Made by a program: the position numbers and the translations under genes. Positions 1-6,985 of a DNA stretch of 9,183 bases are shown piece by piece. Where the stretch lies: the NCBI GenBank assembly GCA_018381425.1, contig JAGZRY010000047.1, forward strand, positions 1 through 9,183, in the 5' to 3' direction. Within the stretch, counting starts at the first letter, position 1, and each line of letters starts with the position of its first letter. The notes under the pieces were generated by a model. It saw nothing but the letters and a program-made list of their open reading frames with translations. It did not search any database and was not told the DNA's origin. The DNA is from Haemophilus parainfluenzae (lineage in GTDB: Bacteria; Pseudomonadota; Gammaproteobacteria; Enterobacterales; Pasteurellaceae).

Positions 1-127
1 TTGACCATTTTGCATAATCACCATGGGTTTGTTTTACCCATTCTTTTAACTGCAAAGGCAATGTTTCTAGCCAAGCAGATAAATTTGTGGTGGCAATTTG
101 TTGATAAAAAGGACGAAAATCAATCAT
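1..127 (-). CDS. cmoB: CmoB, tRNA U34 carboxymethyltransferase (N-terminal part, runs off the window)
   Basis: CmoB uses carboxy-S-adenosylmethionine to convert 5-hydroxyuridine at tRNA position 34 into 5-carboxymethoxyuridine in the cytoplasm. Only the first 42 residues are present. They read [12 protein letters not shown], then [12 protein letters not shown] and a tryptophan-containing stretch, matching the E. coli CmoB N-terminus as I remember it (MIDFGNFYSLIA, LSHWLETLPAQ). The gene is read leftwards from an ATG at 127-125 and continues beyond position 1. That ATG shares its first base with the TAA of putP (TAATG), so the two genes are probably co-transcribed and translationally coupled. 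No separate ribosome binding site is obvious inside the putP tail. The family call rests on a short N-terminus, but the match is distinctive. Confidence 0.85.
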   Translation of the reverse strand, partial: MIDFRPFYQQIATTNLSAWLETLPLQLKEWVKQTHGDYAKWS

Positions 128-1641
128 TATTTTGCTTCCTTATAGGCTTTTTCTGCTTTTTCAAAGGTTTCTTTTACTTCATTTTCAGGTTCTGCGGAAA
201 GGAGAGAAACCACAATAATCGCGAGGCTAGCAAGGATGAATCCAGGGATCATTTCATAGACATTAAACCATTCACTGGTTTCAGGAATCACCGATTTCCA
301 AGCAAAGACAACCACTGCACCGACAACCATTCCCGCCATCGCCGCTGATGAAGTCATACGTTTCCAGAATAAGGAGAAAAGCACGACAGGACCAAATGCA
401 GAACCAAAGCCCGCCCAGGCAAATTCAACGAGTTTTAATACTTTGCTGTTTTCATCCTGTGCAATCCAAATGGCGATACCCGCGATAACTAAAACCATTG
501 CACGACCTAGCCAAACTAATTCTTTTTCAGAAGCGTTTGGACGAATAAAACCTTTATAAAAATCCTCAGTGATAGAACTTGAAGAAATTAATAATTGTGC
601 GGAAAGTGTACTCATGACTGCCGCTAAAATTGCAGAGAGTAGAATACCGGCAATCCATGGATTAAAGAGCAATTTAGCCAATTCAATAAAGACTTGTTCT
701 GGTTCATTATTTACCATGCTTGCTACTCCTGGATTTGCAAAGAAATAAGGAATCCCGAAGAAACCGATACTAATCGCACCGGCGAGGCAAATCACCATCC
801 ATGTCATACTGATGCGGCGTGCTTTAATGAGAGATTTCACCGAGTAAGCCGCCATAAAACGCGCAAGGATATGCGGTTGACCAAAATAACCTAAGCCCCA
901 GGCCGCTAAACTTAATAAACCTAATGGTGTAGTAGAACTAAATAAATCAGTAAAGTCTTTATTTGCTGCGATTTCTGCTTGATGTAGCACTCCAGTAAAT
1001 TGTGATGCATCACCCAAACTTAAAAAGATAAAGAGAGGCGTTAAAATCAGTGCAAAAATCATCAATGTAGCTTGAATGGTATCTGTCCAACTTACGGCTA
1101 AAAAACCACCGATAAAAGTATAAATAATCGTTGCTAATGCACCGTACCAAATGGCGGTGGAGTAGTCGACTGAGAATAGATTTTGGAATAATTTCGCCCC
1201 CGCAACCACGCCTGAACCACAATAAATGGTAAAGAAGACTAAGATGATTGTTGCAGATACAATTTTTAATAGATTGTGTGATGTGCCAAAGCGATGGTGA
1301 AAATATTCAGGTAATGTGAGTGCATTGTTGTTAAATTCGGTATAGATCCGTAAACGACCCGCTACGAGCAACCAGTTAAAATAAGCACCGAGGATTAAAC
1401 CAATCGCGATCCAGCCTTCTACCAGGCCAGACACATACACCGCACCCGGCAAGCCCATTAATAACCAGCCGGACATATCAGATGCACCAGCAGACATGGC
1501 TGTCACAAAACTTCCGAGTTTACGTCCGCCTAAAATATAATCGGATAAGTTGTTTGTATAATAATAGGCAAGGACACCGATTAAAATCATGCTGAAAATA
1601 TAAATACTAAAAGTAATAAGTGTTGGGTCTAAACCAAACAT
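127..1641 (-). CDS. putP: PutP, sodium/proline symporter
   Basis: Inner-membrane SSS-family symporter that imports L-proline with Na+. From the ATG at 1641 the product has 504 residues, close to the family's usual length of about 500, with the repeated hydrophobic segments of a 13-helix transporter. [10 protein letters not shown] places Asp55 and Ser57 at the same numbers as the E. coli Na+/proline residues, which supports this start. A later MSTLSAQLL motif carries the conserved Ser-Thr pair of the Na+ site, and the long FTIYCGSG and [11 protein letters not shown] stretches are characteristic of PutP. An in-frame GTG at 1683 would add 14 residues, but the ATG at 1641 has a GGGG Shine-Dalgarno-like run 6 bases upstream. 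The stop overlaps cmoB by one base. The gene diverges from rng. The C-terminus is a charged, soluble lysine/glutamate tail. The assignment is secure. Confidence 0.95.
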   Translation of the reverse strand: MFGLDPTLITFSIYIFSMILIGVLAYYYTNNLSDYILGGRKLGSFVTAMSAGASDMSGWLLMGLPGAVYVSGLVEGWIAIGLILGAYFNWLLVAGRLRIYTEFNNNALTLPEYFHHRFGTSHNLLKIVSATIILVFFTIYCGSGVVAGAKLFQNLFSVDYSTAIWYGALATIIYTFIGGFLAVSWTDTIQATLMIFALILTPLFIFLSLGDASQFTGVLHQAEIAANKDFTDLFSSTTPLGLLSLAAWGLGYFGQPHILARFMAAYSVKSLIKARRISMTWMVICLAGAISIGFFGIPYFFANPGVASMVNNEPEQVFIELAKLLFNPWIAGILLSAILAAVMSTLSAQLLISSSSITEDFYKGFIRPNASEKELVWLGRAMVLVIAGIAIWIAQDENSKVLKLVEFAWAGFGSAFGPVVLFSLFWKRMTSSAAMAGMVVGAVVVFAWKSVIPETSEWFNVYEMIPGFILASLAIIVVSLLSAEPENEVKETFEKAEKAYKEAK

Positions 1642-1706
1642 TAAATACCCCAAAATAAGTCGTGAAAATTTGAGAAAGGTCACATTTTACCTTATTTAGG
1701 ACTATT

Positions 1707-1712
1707 ATTCTA
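1707..1712 (-). promoter_or_regulatory. Possible -10 box of the putP promoter
   Basis: Read on the minus strand this is TAGAAT, five of six matches to the sigma-70 -10 consensus, about 65 bases upstream of the putP ATG. No convincing -35 lies at the right distance, so the call is weak. It sits in the 117-base putP-rng divergent gap, which is AT-rich and shows no obvious operator. Confidence 0.3.
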
Positions 1713-1730
1713 TTTTCCTTTTCGATAGAC

Positions 1731-1736
1731 TAATAT
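1731..1736 (+). promoter_or_regulatory. Possible -10 box of the rng promoter
   Basis: TAATAT, 22 bases before the rng ATG, with only a poor -35 candidate (TTCTAT, 1708-1713) at 17-base spacing. An AAGG Shine-Dalgarno sequence follows at 1747-1750, eight bases before the start codon. Transcription from here would give a very short leader. Confidence 0.3.
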
Positions 1737-1758
1737 CATTAAAACTAAGGTCGAAAAA

Positions 1759-3234
1759 ATGGATTCTGTTGAATTATTAATGAATGTTACGCCCAATGAA
1801 ACCCGCGTTGCGTTGGTGGAAACGGGCGTTTTAAAAGAAGTTCATATTGAACGTCAAGCTAAACGTGGCATCGTGGGAAATATTTATAAAGGGCGAGTAA
1901 CCCGTGTTTTACCGGGGATGCAGTCCGCATTTGTGGATATCGGTTTAGAAAAAGCCGCATTTTTACACGCTTCCGATATTGTTTCACATACCGAATGTGT
2001 GGATGTGAATGAACAAAAGCAATTCCGAGCAAAAAGCATTTCTGAACTCGTACGCGAAGGGCAGGATATCGTAGTACAAGTGGTAAAAGATCCTTTGGGT
2101 ACCAAAGGTGCAAGATTAACCACGGATATTACATTGCCTTCTCGTTATCTTGTCTTTATGCCAGAAAATAGCCATGTTGGGGTATCGCAACGTATTGAAA
2201 GCGAAGAGGAGCGCGCAAGATTAAAAGCGTTAGTTGAGCCTTTTTGTGATGAGTTAGGTGGTTTTATTATTAGAACGGCCACCGAAGGTGCAACGGAAGA
2301 GGAATTGCGTCAAGATGCAGAGTTTTTAAAACGTTTATGGCGTAAAGTGCTTGAGCGTAAAGGCAAATATCCAACCCGTTCTAAAATTTATGGTGAGCCC
2401 GCATTACCACAACGTATTCTGCGTGATTTTATCGGTGCTAATTTAGAGAAAATTCATATTGATTCCAAACTTTGTTTTAACGAAGTGAAAGAATTTACCG
2501 ATGAATTTATGCCGGAATTAAGTGAAAAATTAATGCTTTATACGGGCAGTCAGCCGATTTTTGATATTTATGGTGTAGAACGAGGCATTCAAAATGCACT
2601 TGAGAAACGGGTGAATTTAAAATCAGGCGGCTATCTCATTATTGAGCAAACCGAAGCCATGACGACCATTGATATCAATACGGGCGCATTCGTTGGTCAT
2701 CGAAATTTAGATGAAACAATTTTTAACACCAATATTGAAGCTACTAAAGCCATTGCACAGCAGTTACAACTGCGTAATTTAGGCGGTATTATCATTATTG
2801 ATTTTATTGATATGCAAACCGATGAGCATCGTAATCGCGTGATTGAATCCTTGGAAGAGGCCCTATCAAAAGATCGCGTAAAAACGAATGTAAATGGTTT
2901 TACTCAACTTGGTTTAGTGGAAATGACGCGTAAACGTACTCGCGAAAGTTTAGAGCACGTTTTGTGTGATGAATGCCCAACTTGTCAAGGTCGTGGACGC
3001 GTAAAAACGGTTGAAACAGTATGCTATGAAATTATGCGTGAGATCATTCGCGTTAACCACTTATTTTCGAGTGAACAATTTGTGGTTTATGCCTCTCCAG
3101 CCGTAGCGGATTATTTAATCAAAGAAGAATCGCACGGTTTATTGCCAGAGGTTGAAATGTTCATCAGCAAACAGGTTCAAGTCAAAACAGAACAGTACTA
3201 CAACCAAGAACAGTTTGATGTGGTAGTGATGTAA
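1759..3234 (+). CDS. rng: Ribonuclease G
   Basis: RNase G (CafA) is the short paralogue of RNase E. It is a cytoplasmic endoribonuclease that cuts 5'-monophosphorylated RNA, matures the 16S rRNA 5' end and degrades some mRNAs. The 491 residues fit the family length (489 in E. coli) and align nearly end to end with it from memory. An S1-type RNA-binding domain lies at about residues 38-125 (RRGIVGNIYKGRV-like start, here KRGIVGNIYKGRV). The DNase I-like catalytic core carries the two Mg2+-binding aspartates at D305 (TTIDINTG) and D348 (IIIIDFIDM). The zinc-link cysteines are C406 and C409 in CPTCQGRG. There is no RNase E-like C-terminal scaffold. The ATG has AAGG eight bases upstream. The gene stands alone, divergent from putP, and ends just before a terminator-like hairpin. 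Confidence 0.96.
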   Translation: MDSVELLMNVTPNETRVALVETGVLKEVHIERQAKRGIVGNIYKGRVTRVLPGMQSAFVDIGLEKAAFLHASDIVSHTECVDVNEQKQFRAKSISELVREGQDIVVQVVKDPLGTKGARLTTDITLPSRYLVFMPENSHVGVSQRIESEEERARLKALVEPFCDELGGFIIRTATEGATEEELRQDAEFLKRLWRKVLERKGKYPTRSKIYGEPALPQRILRDFIGANLEKIHIDSKLCFNEVKEFTDEFMPELSEKLMLYTGSQPIFDIYGVERGIQNALEKRVNLKSGGYLIIEQTEAMTTIDINTGAFVGHRNLDETIFNTNIEATKAIAQQLQLRNLGGIIIIDFIDMQTDEHRNRVIESLEEALSKDRVKTNVNGFTQLGLVEMTRKRTRESLEHVLCDECPTCQGRGRVKTVETVCYEIMREIIRVNHLFSSEQFVVYASPAVADYLIKEESHGLLPEVEMFISKQVQVKTEQYYNQEQFDVVVM

Positions 3235-3239
3235 AAGAC

Positions 3240-3269
3240 AAAAGTGCGGTTAATTTTGACCGAACTTTT
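3240..3269 (+). terminator. Uptake-sequence hairpin, probable rng terminator
   Basis: The left arm AAAAGTGCGGT (3240-3250) contains the Haemophilus uptake core AAGTGCGGT. After an 8-base loop the right arm ACCGAACTTTT (3259-3269) is its inverted copy with one mismatch (A for C), ending in four T. Paired inverted uptake sequences used as intrinsic terminators are typical of H. influenzae and relatives. Here the right half has decayed, so it no longer carries a perfect uptake core. It begins six bases after the rng stop. Confidence 0.75.
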
Positions 3270-3270
3270 A

Positions 3271-3290
3271 TCTGCCCCCAAAACTTTGAC
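3271..3290 (+). repeat. IS-end-like sequence at the left edge of the accessory block
   Basis: This stretch starts TCTGCCCCCAAAA and ends in GAC. It resembles 9070-9090, the end of the IS3-family element at the right side of the window, which starts TCTGACCCCAAAA, ends in GAC and has the same orientation. The first 13 bases differ at one position and the remainder is looser. It could be a relic insertion-sequence terminus marking the island boundary, or chance. Confidence 0.3.
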
Positions 3291-3316
3291 TTTAAAGTCA
3301 AACATATTACTAAATA
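3285..3316 (+). promoter_or_regulatory. Candidate promoter with an 18-base palindrome over its -35, upstream of the darT1-like gene
   Basis: TTTGACTTTAAAGTCAAA (3285-3302) is a perfect palindrome. It contains TTGACT (3286-3291), five of six matches to the -35 consensus. TACTAA (3308-3313) is a fair -10 at 16-base spacing, and an AAAGGAAG Shine-Dalgarno sequence (3318-3325) follows before the ATG at 3335. A symmetric site over the -35 is what a dimeric repressor would need, but no regulator is encoded nearby, so the operator role is inference. Confidence 0.45.
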
Positions 3317-3334
3317 AAAAGGAAGTTAAAATTT

Positions 3335-5029
3335 ATGGAGGGTATTAATTACCAGTCTGGTGCTAATTGGGATTTTTTAGTCCTAGATGCCGATCAATTA
3401 CTTATCAGTCAAGTTATTGAACAGCGTAATATTCGCTGGCTTTGCCATTTTACCCCTAGAGCTAATTTAGAAAAAATAAAACAAAATGGATTAAAAACGA
3501 GAGATTTGTTATTTGATTGGGAAACAACAGTTACAGACCCTTCTCGATTTGACAGATTTCAAAATGCAATTTGTTTGTCTATTAGTAAGCCTAATAGTTG
3601 GATGTTTAATAGAAAGCAGGAACAAGGATTAGATCTTTGTTTATTACTGATTAGTCCAGAAGTATTATTTAAAAAAAATTGCCTGTTTTATCCTCATAAT
3701 GCCGCAACAGCAAGCTACCGCAATATCAATATTGAAACTCTTAAAGGAGAAAAAGGGCTAGAAAATATGTTCTCTAATCCTATTTCTTATCAAAAATCAG
3801 GGATGCCACCTCAAGATATTTTCCGTTTTCATTATCTATTACCTTGTGAAACTACTTCGGAACAAGCAGAGGTGCAATGTTTGGAAAATATTGAATCTCA
3901 ATATATCCAGCATATTTTTGAATATGATATTCCATTAACTTATGATGAGATTAAATTTCAAGTAGATGGACATAAATCAATTTATGCTCCTACATTTGAA
4001 CAATTTGAAAAATTATTAAGCGAAGAGCCTAATAAGTTGGAAGAGGTACACTTTAAAGAAAATAAGGTTTATAAAGGGATTCGTGGAAAATATAGATATT
4101 TACCTTTTGTAGATGAGAAAAAATTAAGTGATGGTGAAAATGATACTAAGAAAAGGAGTATTAAAGAGCTTCTTGCTACATCAACTCCTCAGACATCATT
4201 ATTTGAATCTATTACGGAAAACAAAAATATTAATTATGGTTTAATAGATTTAAATAAATCTTTAAAAAGTAGTTTAAGGTCTTGGTTAAAAGCTCGTGAA
4301 AATACAACAAAAATATTTAAACAAAGTATATTGAGTGCTTCTGAACTTTTAGTCATTGAAGAAAAAACTACACAAACATTTAATAATTCTGGATTGAAAA
4401 CGGTTGCTGATGAAAAGACAAAAAGGAGAGAACTGTTTACGCTATTATTGAGATATGAGCTTAACGAAAACCTAAAACAAGATTTGCTAAACACAAGCAT
4501 AAAGGCGAAAGTCAGTTCATCTGTAAATGATGAAACTTCTTGGAAAGAGCAATTCCTTGGAGTTGAAAATGAGTTAAAGGAATCTTGGTTAAATGCTCGT
4601 GAAAAGACAACAAAGGCGTATCAACAAAGTATATTAGATATTAAAGATATTGTAGATATAGAAGATGAAGTTGAAATGATTTATGATACATCTGATCTTA
4701 GAGCAGTTACAGATGAAAAGGAAAAAACAAGACAGTTATTACATAGATATGAGTATAAAGAAAACTTAAAGCAAGAATTGTTAAAATCGCGTGAGAAGTG
4801 TAAAAAGACATTTGAAGAGAGTTTATTAAGTCCAGAAGAACTACAAGAAATTGAAAATATAGTTGAACAGGCTTTTGAAGAACGTTCAGGTAATTCACTT
4901 TCTGATAATAGCATTGGTAAAAACAGTAAAGTTTCAATAAGCTCTTCAAAAATAGAGAAAAATAGATCTGGATATATTTGTCTTGTTCTTTTTATCTTAT
5001 TAATATTATTGGTTGTTTTTATATTATAA
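3335..5029 (+). CDS. DarT-family (DarT1-like) DNA ADP-ribosyltransferase toxin with repeat region and C-terminal membrane segment
   Basis: Residues 1 to about 200 look like a DarT (DUF4433) ADP-ribosyltransferase, which transfers ADP-ribose from NAD+ to DNA bases. An LCHFTPRANLEKIKQNGL motif (36-53) matches the HxT...NL..I...G NAD-binding start. R71 or R74 precedes NAICLSISKPNSW (77-89), the family's substrate-loop region. NAATASYR (122-129) parallels the NAA motif, and EQAEV (176-180) supplies the likely catalytic Glu179. With a NADAR partner it fits DarT1, reported to target guanine, better than DarT2/DarG. Residues 204-260 are unrecognised. Residues 308-517 hold charged helical repeats. 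A basic stretch (KIEKNR, 539-544) then leads into about 19 hydrophobic residues (546-564) ending at the stop, like a tail anchor. DarT proteins are usually about 200-250 residues, so this one is more than twice normal. The ATG has AAAGGAAG nine bases upstream. The base composition is clearly AT-richer than the flanks. Confidence 0.8.
   Translation: MEGINYQSGANWDFLVLDADQLLISQVIEQRNIRWLCHFTPRANLEKIKQNGLKTRDLLFDWETTVTDPSRFDRFQNAICLSISKPNSWMFNRKQEQGLDLCLLLISPEVLFKKNCLFYPHNAATASYRNINIETLKGEKGLENMFSNPISYQKSGMPPQDIFRFHYLLPCETTSEQAEVQCLENIESQYIQHIFEYDIPLTYDEIKFQVDGHKSIYAPTFEQFEKLLSEEPNKLEEVHFKENKVYKGIRGKYRYLPFVDEKKLSDGENDTKKRSIKELLATSTPQTSLFESITENKNINYGLIDLNKSLKSSLRSWLKARENTTKIFKQSILSASELLVIEEKTTQTFNNSGLKTVADEKTKRRELFTLLLRYELNENLKQDLLNTSIKAKVSSSVNDETSWKEQFLGVENELKESWLNAREKTTKAYQQSILDIKDIVDIEDEVEMIYDTSDLRAVTDEKEKTRQLLHRYEYKENLKQELLKSREKCKKTFEESLLSPEELQEIENIVEQAFEERSGNSLSDNSIGKNSKVSISSSKIEKNRSGYICLVLFILLILLVVFIL
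4256..4885 (+). repeat. In-frame tandem repeats within the DarT1-like gene
   Basis: Three units encode residues about 308-390, 411-483 and 478-517, the last partial and overlapping the end of the second. Shared landmarks are LRSWLKARENTTKIFKQSIL, LKESWLNAREKTTKAYQQSIL and LKQELLKSREKCKKTFEESL. The first two units later share L(K/R)(T/A)V(A/T)DEK and RYE(L/Y)(N/K)ENLKQ(D/E)LL. Similarity is also visible in the DNA: from 4280 and from 4583 both copies read TCTTGGTTAAA, change one base, then read GCTCGTGAAAA. This indicates duplication of a helical module. The units are rich in Lys, Glu and Leu, consistent with helices or coiled coil. I do not recognise the module. Confidence 0.75.
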
Positions 5030-5053
5030 AAATTGTTTTATTTAAGGGGCCTT

Positions 5054-5320
5054 ATGCTGTGGAGTAAAGATTCGATTTTAGCATGGAATTATTGTGATAA
5101 ACAGCCCGTGATAGAGGCGATGGGGTGGAAATACTATATTGCATATCCGCCTATAGATAAGTTAGAACATAGAGATCTTTCTACAATGATTAATGGTGCT
5201 TTTATTATAAATATGACAGTATTAGTGAATGATTATACATTTCAAATTATTACGGAAGATGGTAAAAGATTGTTTTTATTGTTTGTAGTGAAAATATTAA
5301 ATCGTTTGAAAAAGAATTGA
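5054..5320 (+). CDS. Small protein of unknown function between toxin and antitoxin
   Basis: I do not recognise this 88-residue product. It starts MLWSKDSILAWNY, has an aromatic middle (WKYYIAYPP), and ends in a hydrophobic stretch (LFLLFVVKIL) followed by NRLKKN. The ATG at 5054 is chosen because AAGGGG lies just upstream (5044-5049); an in-frame ATG at 5033 would add seven residues but has no ribosome binding site. It begins 25 bases after the toxin stop and ends 57 bases before the antitoxin gene, so it is probably in the same transcript. No signal peptide is evident. The C-terminal hydrophobic run is short (about 10 residues), so membrane insertion is doubtful. It could be an accessory protein of the cassette, or the remains of a larger gene. 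Whether it is expressed is uncertain. Confidence 0.6.
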   Translation: MLWSKDSILAWNYCDKQPVIEAMGWKYYIAYPPIDKLEHRDLSTMINGAFIINMTVLVNDYTFQIITEDGKRLFLLFVVKILNRLKKN

Positions 5321-5377
5321 ATAAAAAATAATTATTAAAATAAATTATATAGTTATTTCTGATTATGTAGGGAAAAT

Positions 5378-6094
5378 ATGAGGGGAGAGAAAAAGAGCAT
5401 AGGGAGAACGGTTCGACCTATCTTTATTCCAAATAGAAATAGCATTGGTGTTATTGAACAGGAAATTGAATTTAATTGGTACATGGGAATGAGCTTGGAA
5501 GTTCGCAGGCGTTCGATTCGTAGTTTTCACGAAAAAGCTAAAGAACAAGGTTTTAATCATATCTTGGAAGCATCAAGTAAATCAGAGCAAGAAATTGGTA
5601 TTCAATTAAGTGCATTTTTTCTTAAAAATATTAAAGGCTACCCTGTAGAAAATCTTTTCCAAAGCAGTAAAGTATTTGTAAATGGTGGACCTTATCGAGA
5701 TTTATTGACGGTTACGCCAAGAGAGGCCAAAAAGGATAGTCGGTTAAGAGAAAGCGGTAAAATGGTAAAGTTTACATTTAATCAAAAAGATTTTCCTTTA
5801 GAGCCCAAAAGCCTTTTTTATGATTGGCTGTATTTAAATGTGCTATTTTCTGAGCGTAATTTAGTATTACGAGAAACTTTTTTTGAGAATTATTTTGATG
5901 CATTTAGTGACATTGAATTTAACCCTCAAAAATCATTTAGCTGCCAAGCAAGAACTTTAGCGTTATGTGTTTCACTATATGAAAACGAAGGTGTGCAGGG
6001 CTTCATCCAAGATCCTGTGGGGTTTTCTCAAAAGTTTGATTTGTACAATAAGGTTATCACTTCGGATTTGAATAAACAAACTGAGTTATTTTAA
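5378..6094 (+). CDS. DarT1-associated NADAR-family antitoxin
   Basis: NADAR proteins are glycosidase-like enzymes. Those paired with DarT1 toxins are reported to remove ADP-ribose from guanine in DNA and so neutralise the toxin. The 238 residues match my memory of the DarT1-associated group: an N-terminal RPIFIPN motif (13-19); EFNWYMGMS (31-39); a SSKSEQEIGIQLSAF stretch (66-80); VENLFQSSKVFVNGGPYRDL (90-109), whose Glu91 and Lys98 resemble the E-x-x-x-Q-x-x-K NADAR motif; PREAKKDSRLRESG (114-127); LEPKSLFYDWLYLN (141-154); and DIEFNPQKSFSCQAR (178-192). It looks full length. The ATG is preceded by TAGGG (5368-5372). It is the third gene of the plus-strand cassette, after the toxin, and is cytoplasmic by its soluble composition. 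The AT-rich 57-base gap upstream could hold a promoter giving extra antitoxin, but no clear boxes stand out. Confidence 0.83.
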   Translation: MRGEKKSIGRTVRPIFIPNRNSIGVIEQEIEFNWYMGMSLEVRRRSIRSFHEKAKEQGFNHILEASSKSEQEIGIQLSAFFLKNIKGYPVENLFQSSKVFVNGGPYRDLLTVTPREAKKDSRLRESGKMVKFTFNQKDFPLEPKSLFYDWLYLNVLFSERNLVLRETFFENYFDAFSDIEFNPQKSFSCQARTLALCVSLYENEGVQGFIQDPVGFSQKFDLYNKVITSDLNKQTELF

Positions 6095-6106
6095 TAAGGA
6101 TAATAA

Positions 6107-6916
6107 GTGTTCAAAAAATTATTTCAATGAATTGCTACATTTCAGTCTTATAAGGTAAAAAGTATTTATAATGATGGTGTGAATGCTTTAGCTTGAAGTG
6201 ATTTAACTAAAATTATTCCATTTTGAGTCTATTATCCATCAACACTCTTCAGCAGCTTATAATTTAGGATTGATGGTGTACCTAAACCATGATTTAGTAA
6301 GAAAATAAATAATTTAGGGCATGAAATAGCAGAGCGTTTTGCATAAATTATTGGACTACCTGAAGAGCGAAAACTTTCTATTCAAGAACAATGTAATTTA
6401 CTCAGATTGCCATTATTCAGTATGTTTATGCTGGTCAATTAGGAAATCTTGCTTATCTAATTGCTTACGACATTAAACGTAACATCTTAGAAAAGAGTTC
6501 AAACGAACTGTATATTTTATATTGTTTCCTTTCTTATGAAGTTTATTGTATTCATAATTATGGTAATAATGAGGTTATGGCTTTATATGAAACTTCATCA
6601 CTAAAAACTGGATAAATGCGTGTAATAGCTACGCTACCAAGTGTGATGAAGGCTAGATAGAAATCTCTAATCCTAGAGATATAGGGGGCTCATTTGAGCC
6701 TAAAGTAAGAAAAACCAAACCTGAATTACCTGAATGGATTAGCAGATTATAACCTTATATGCTAAGATCTTAAGTAATCAAGAAATTGTTGAAATGTTCA
6801 AAGAACTCTATAATGCCAAATTAGAAGCAGATATTGAAGAATATTTGGTGTATTGCAATTAAAAACGGATTAAACTCGATTTAAAAGGATTGAGCCAGCA
6901 CTATTATCTATTATAG
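6107..6916 (+). pseudogene. Decayed gene of unknown family downstream of the antitoxin
   Basis: An AAGGA sequence (6096-6100) sits six bases before a GTG at 6107, only 12 bases after the antitoxin stop, but the frame hits TGA at 6128. Coding-like fragments then continue through stops and frame changes. After stops at 6194 and 6224 the frame shifts to ESIIHQHSSAAYNLGLMVYL (about 6225-6284). It shifts again to NNLGHEIAERF (stop at 6344), then GLPEERKLSIQEQCNLL, then AIIQYVYAGQLGNLAYLIAY, with stops at 6613 and 6658. Later pieces read EPKVRKTKPELPEWI and EIVEMFKELYNAKLEADIEE. With at least six stops and four frame changes, this is decay rather than sequencing error. The alanine/leucine-rich AYNLGLMVY and LGNLAYLIAY pieces hint at helical repeats (TPR- or Sel1-like), which is only a guess. 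It was probably the fourth gene of the operon. Confidence 0.7.
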
Positions 6917-6919
6917 TGA

Positions 6920-6971
6920 GCTCAATATTCAAGTTAACTAACCTGTTCAATTTTTTGGTTGAGCATTTTTT
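6920..6971 (+). terminator. Possible terminator at the end of the accessory block
   Basis: GCTCAA (6920-6925) is matched by TTGAGC (6959-6964), followed by A and six T. The stem is short and the loop is 33 bases, so this is a weak candidate for the plus-strand operon. It precedes the convergent norM stop by 15 bases. Confidence 0.3.
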
Positions 6972-6985
6972 ACTTTATACTTCAA

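Noticed and set aside
1..348. A plus-strand open frame of 115 codons
   Set aside because: It lies antisense to cmoB and putP, has low-complexity aromatic and histidine-rich content, and resembles no family.
1642..1683. A GTG start giving PutP 14 extra residues
   Set aside because: The ATG at 1641 puts Asp55 and Ser57 at the E. coli numbers and has a GGGG run at proper spacing.
1859..2123. Minus-strand open frames inside rng
   Set aside because: They are shadows of the strongly conserved RNase G coding sequence.
4256..4885. A CRISPR-like repeat array
   Set aside because: The repeats are long, diverged, in frame and coding; there are no short identical repeats with spacers.
4234..4949. Minus-strand open frames rich in Ser, Phe and Leu inside the toxin gene
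   Set aside because: They mirror the Lys/Glu-rich repeats on the plus strand; none has a ribosome binding site or family likeness.
5378..6094. A DarG-type macrodomain antitoxin (classical DarT2-DarG)
   Set aside because: The sequence lacks macrodomain glycine-loop motifs and instead carries the NADAR-like VENLFQSSKVF and DIEFNPQKSFSCQAR stretches.
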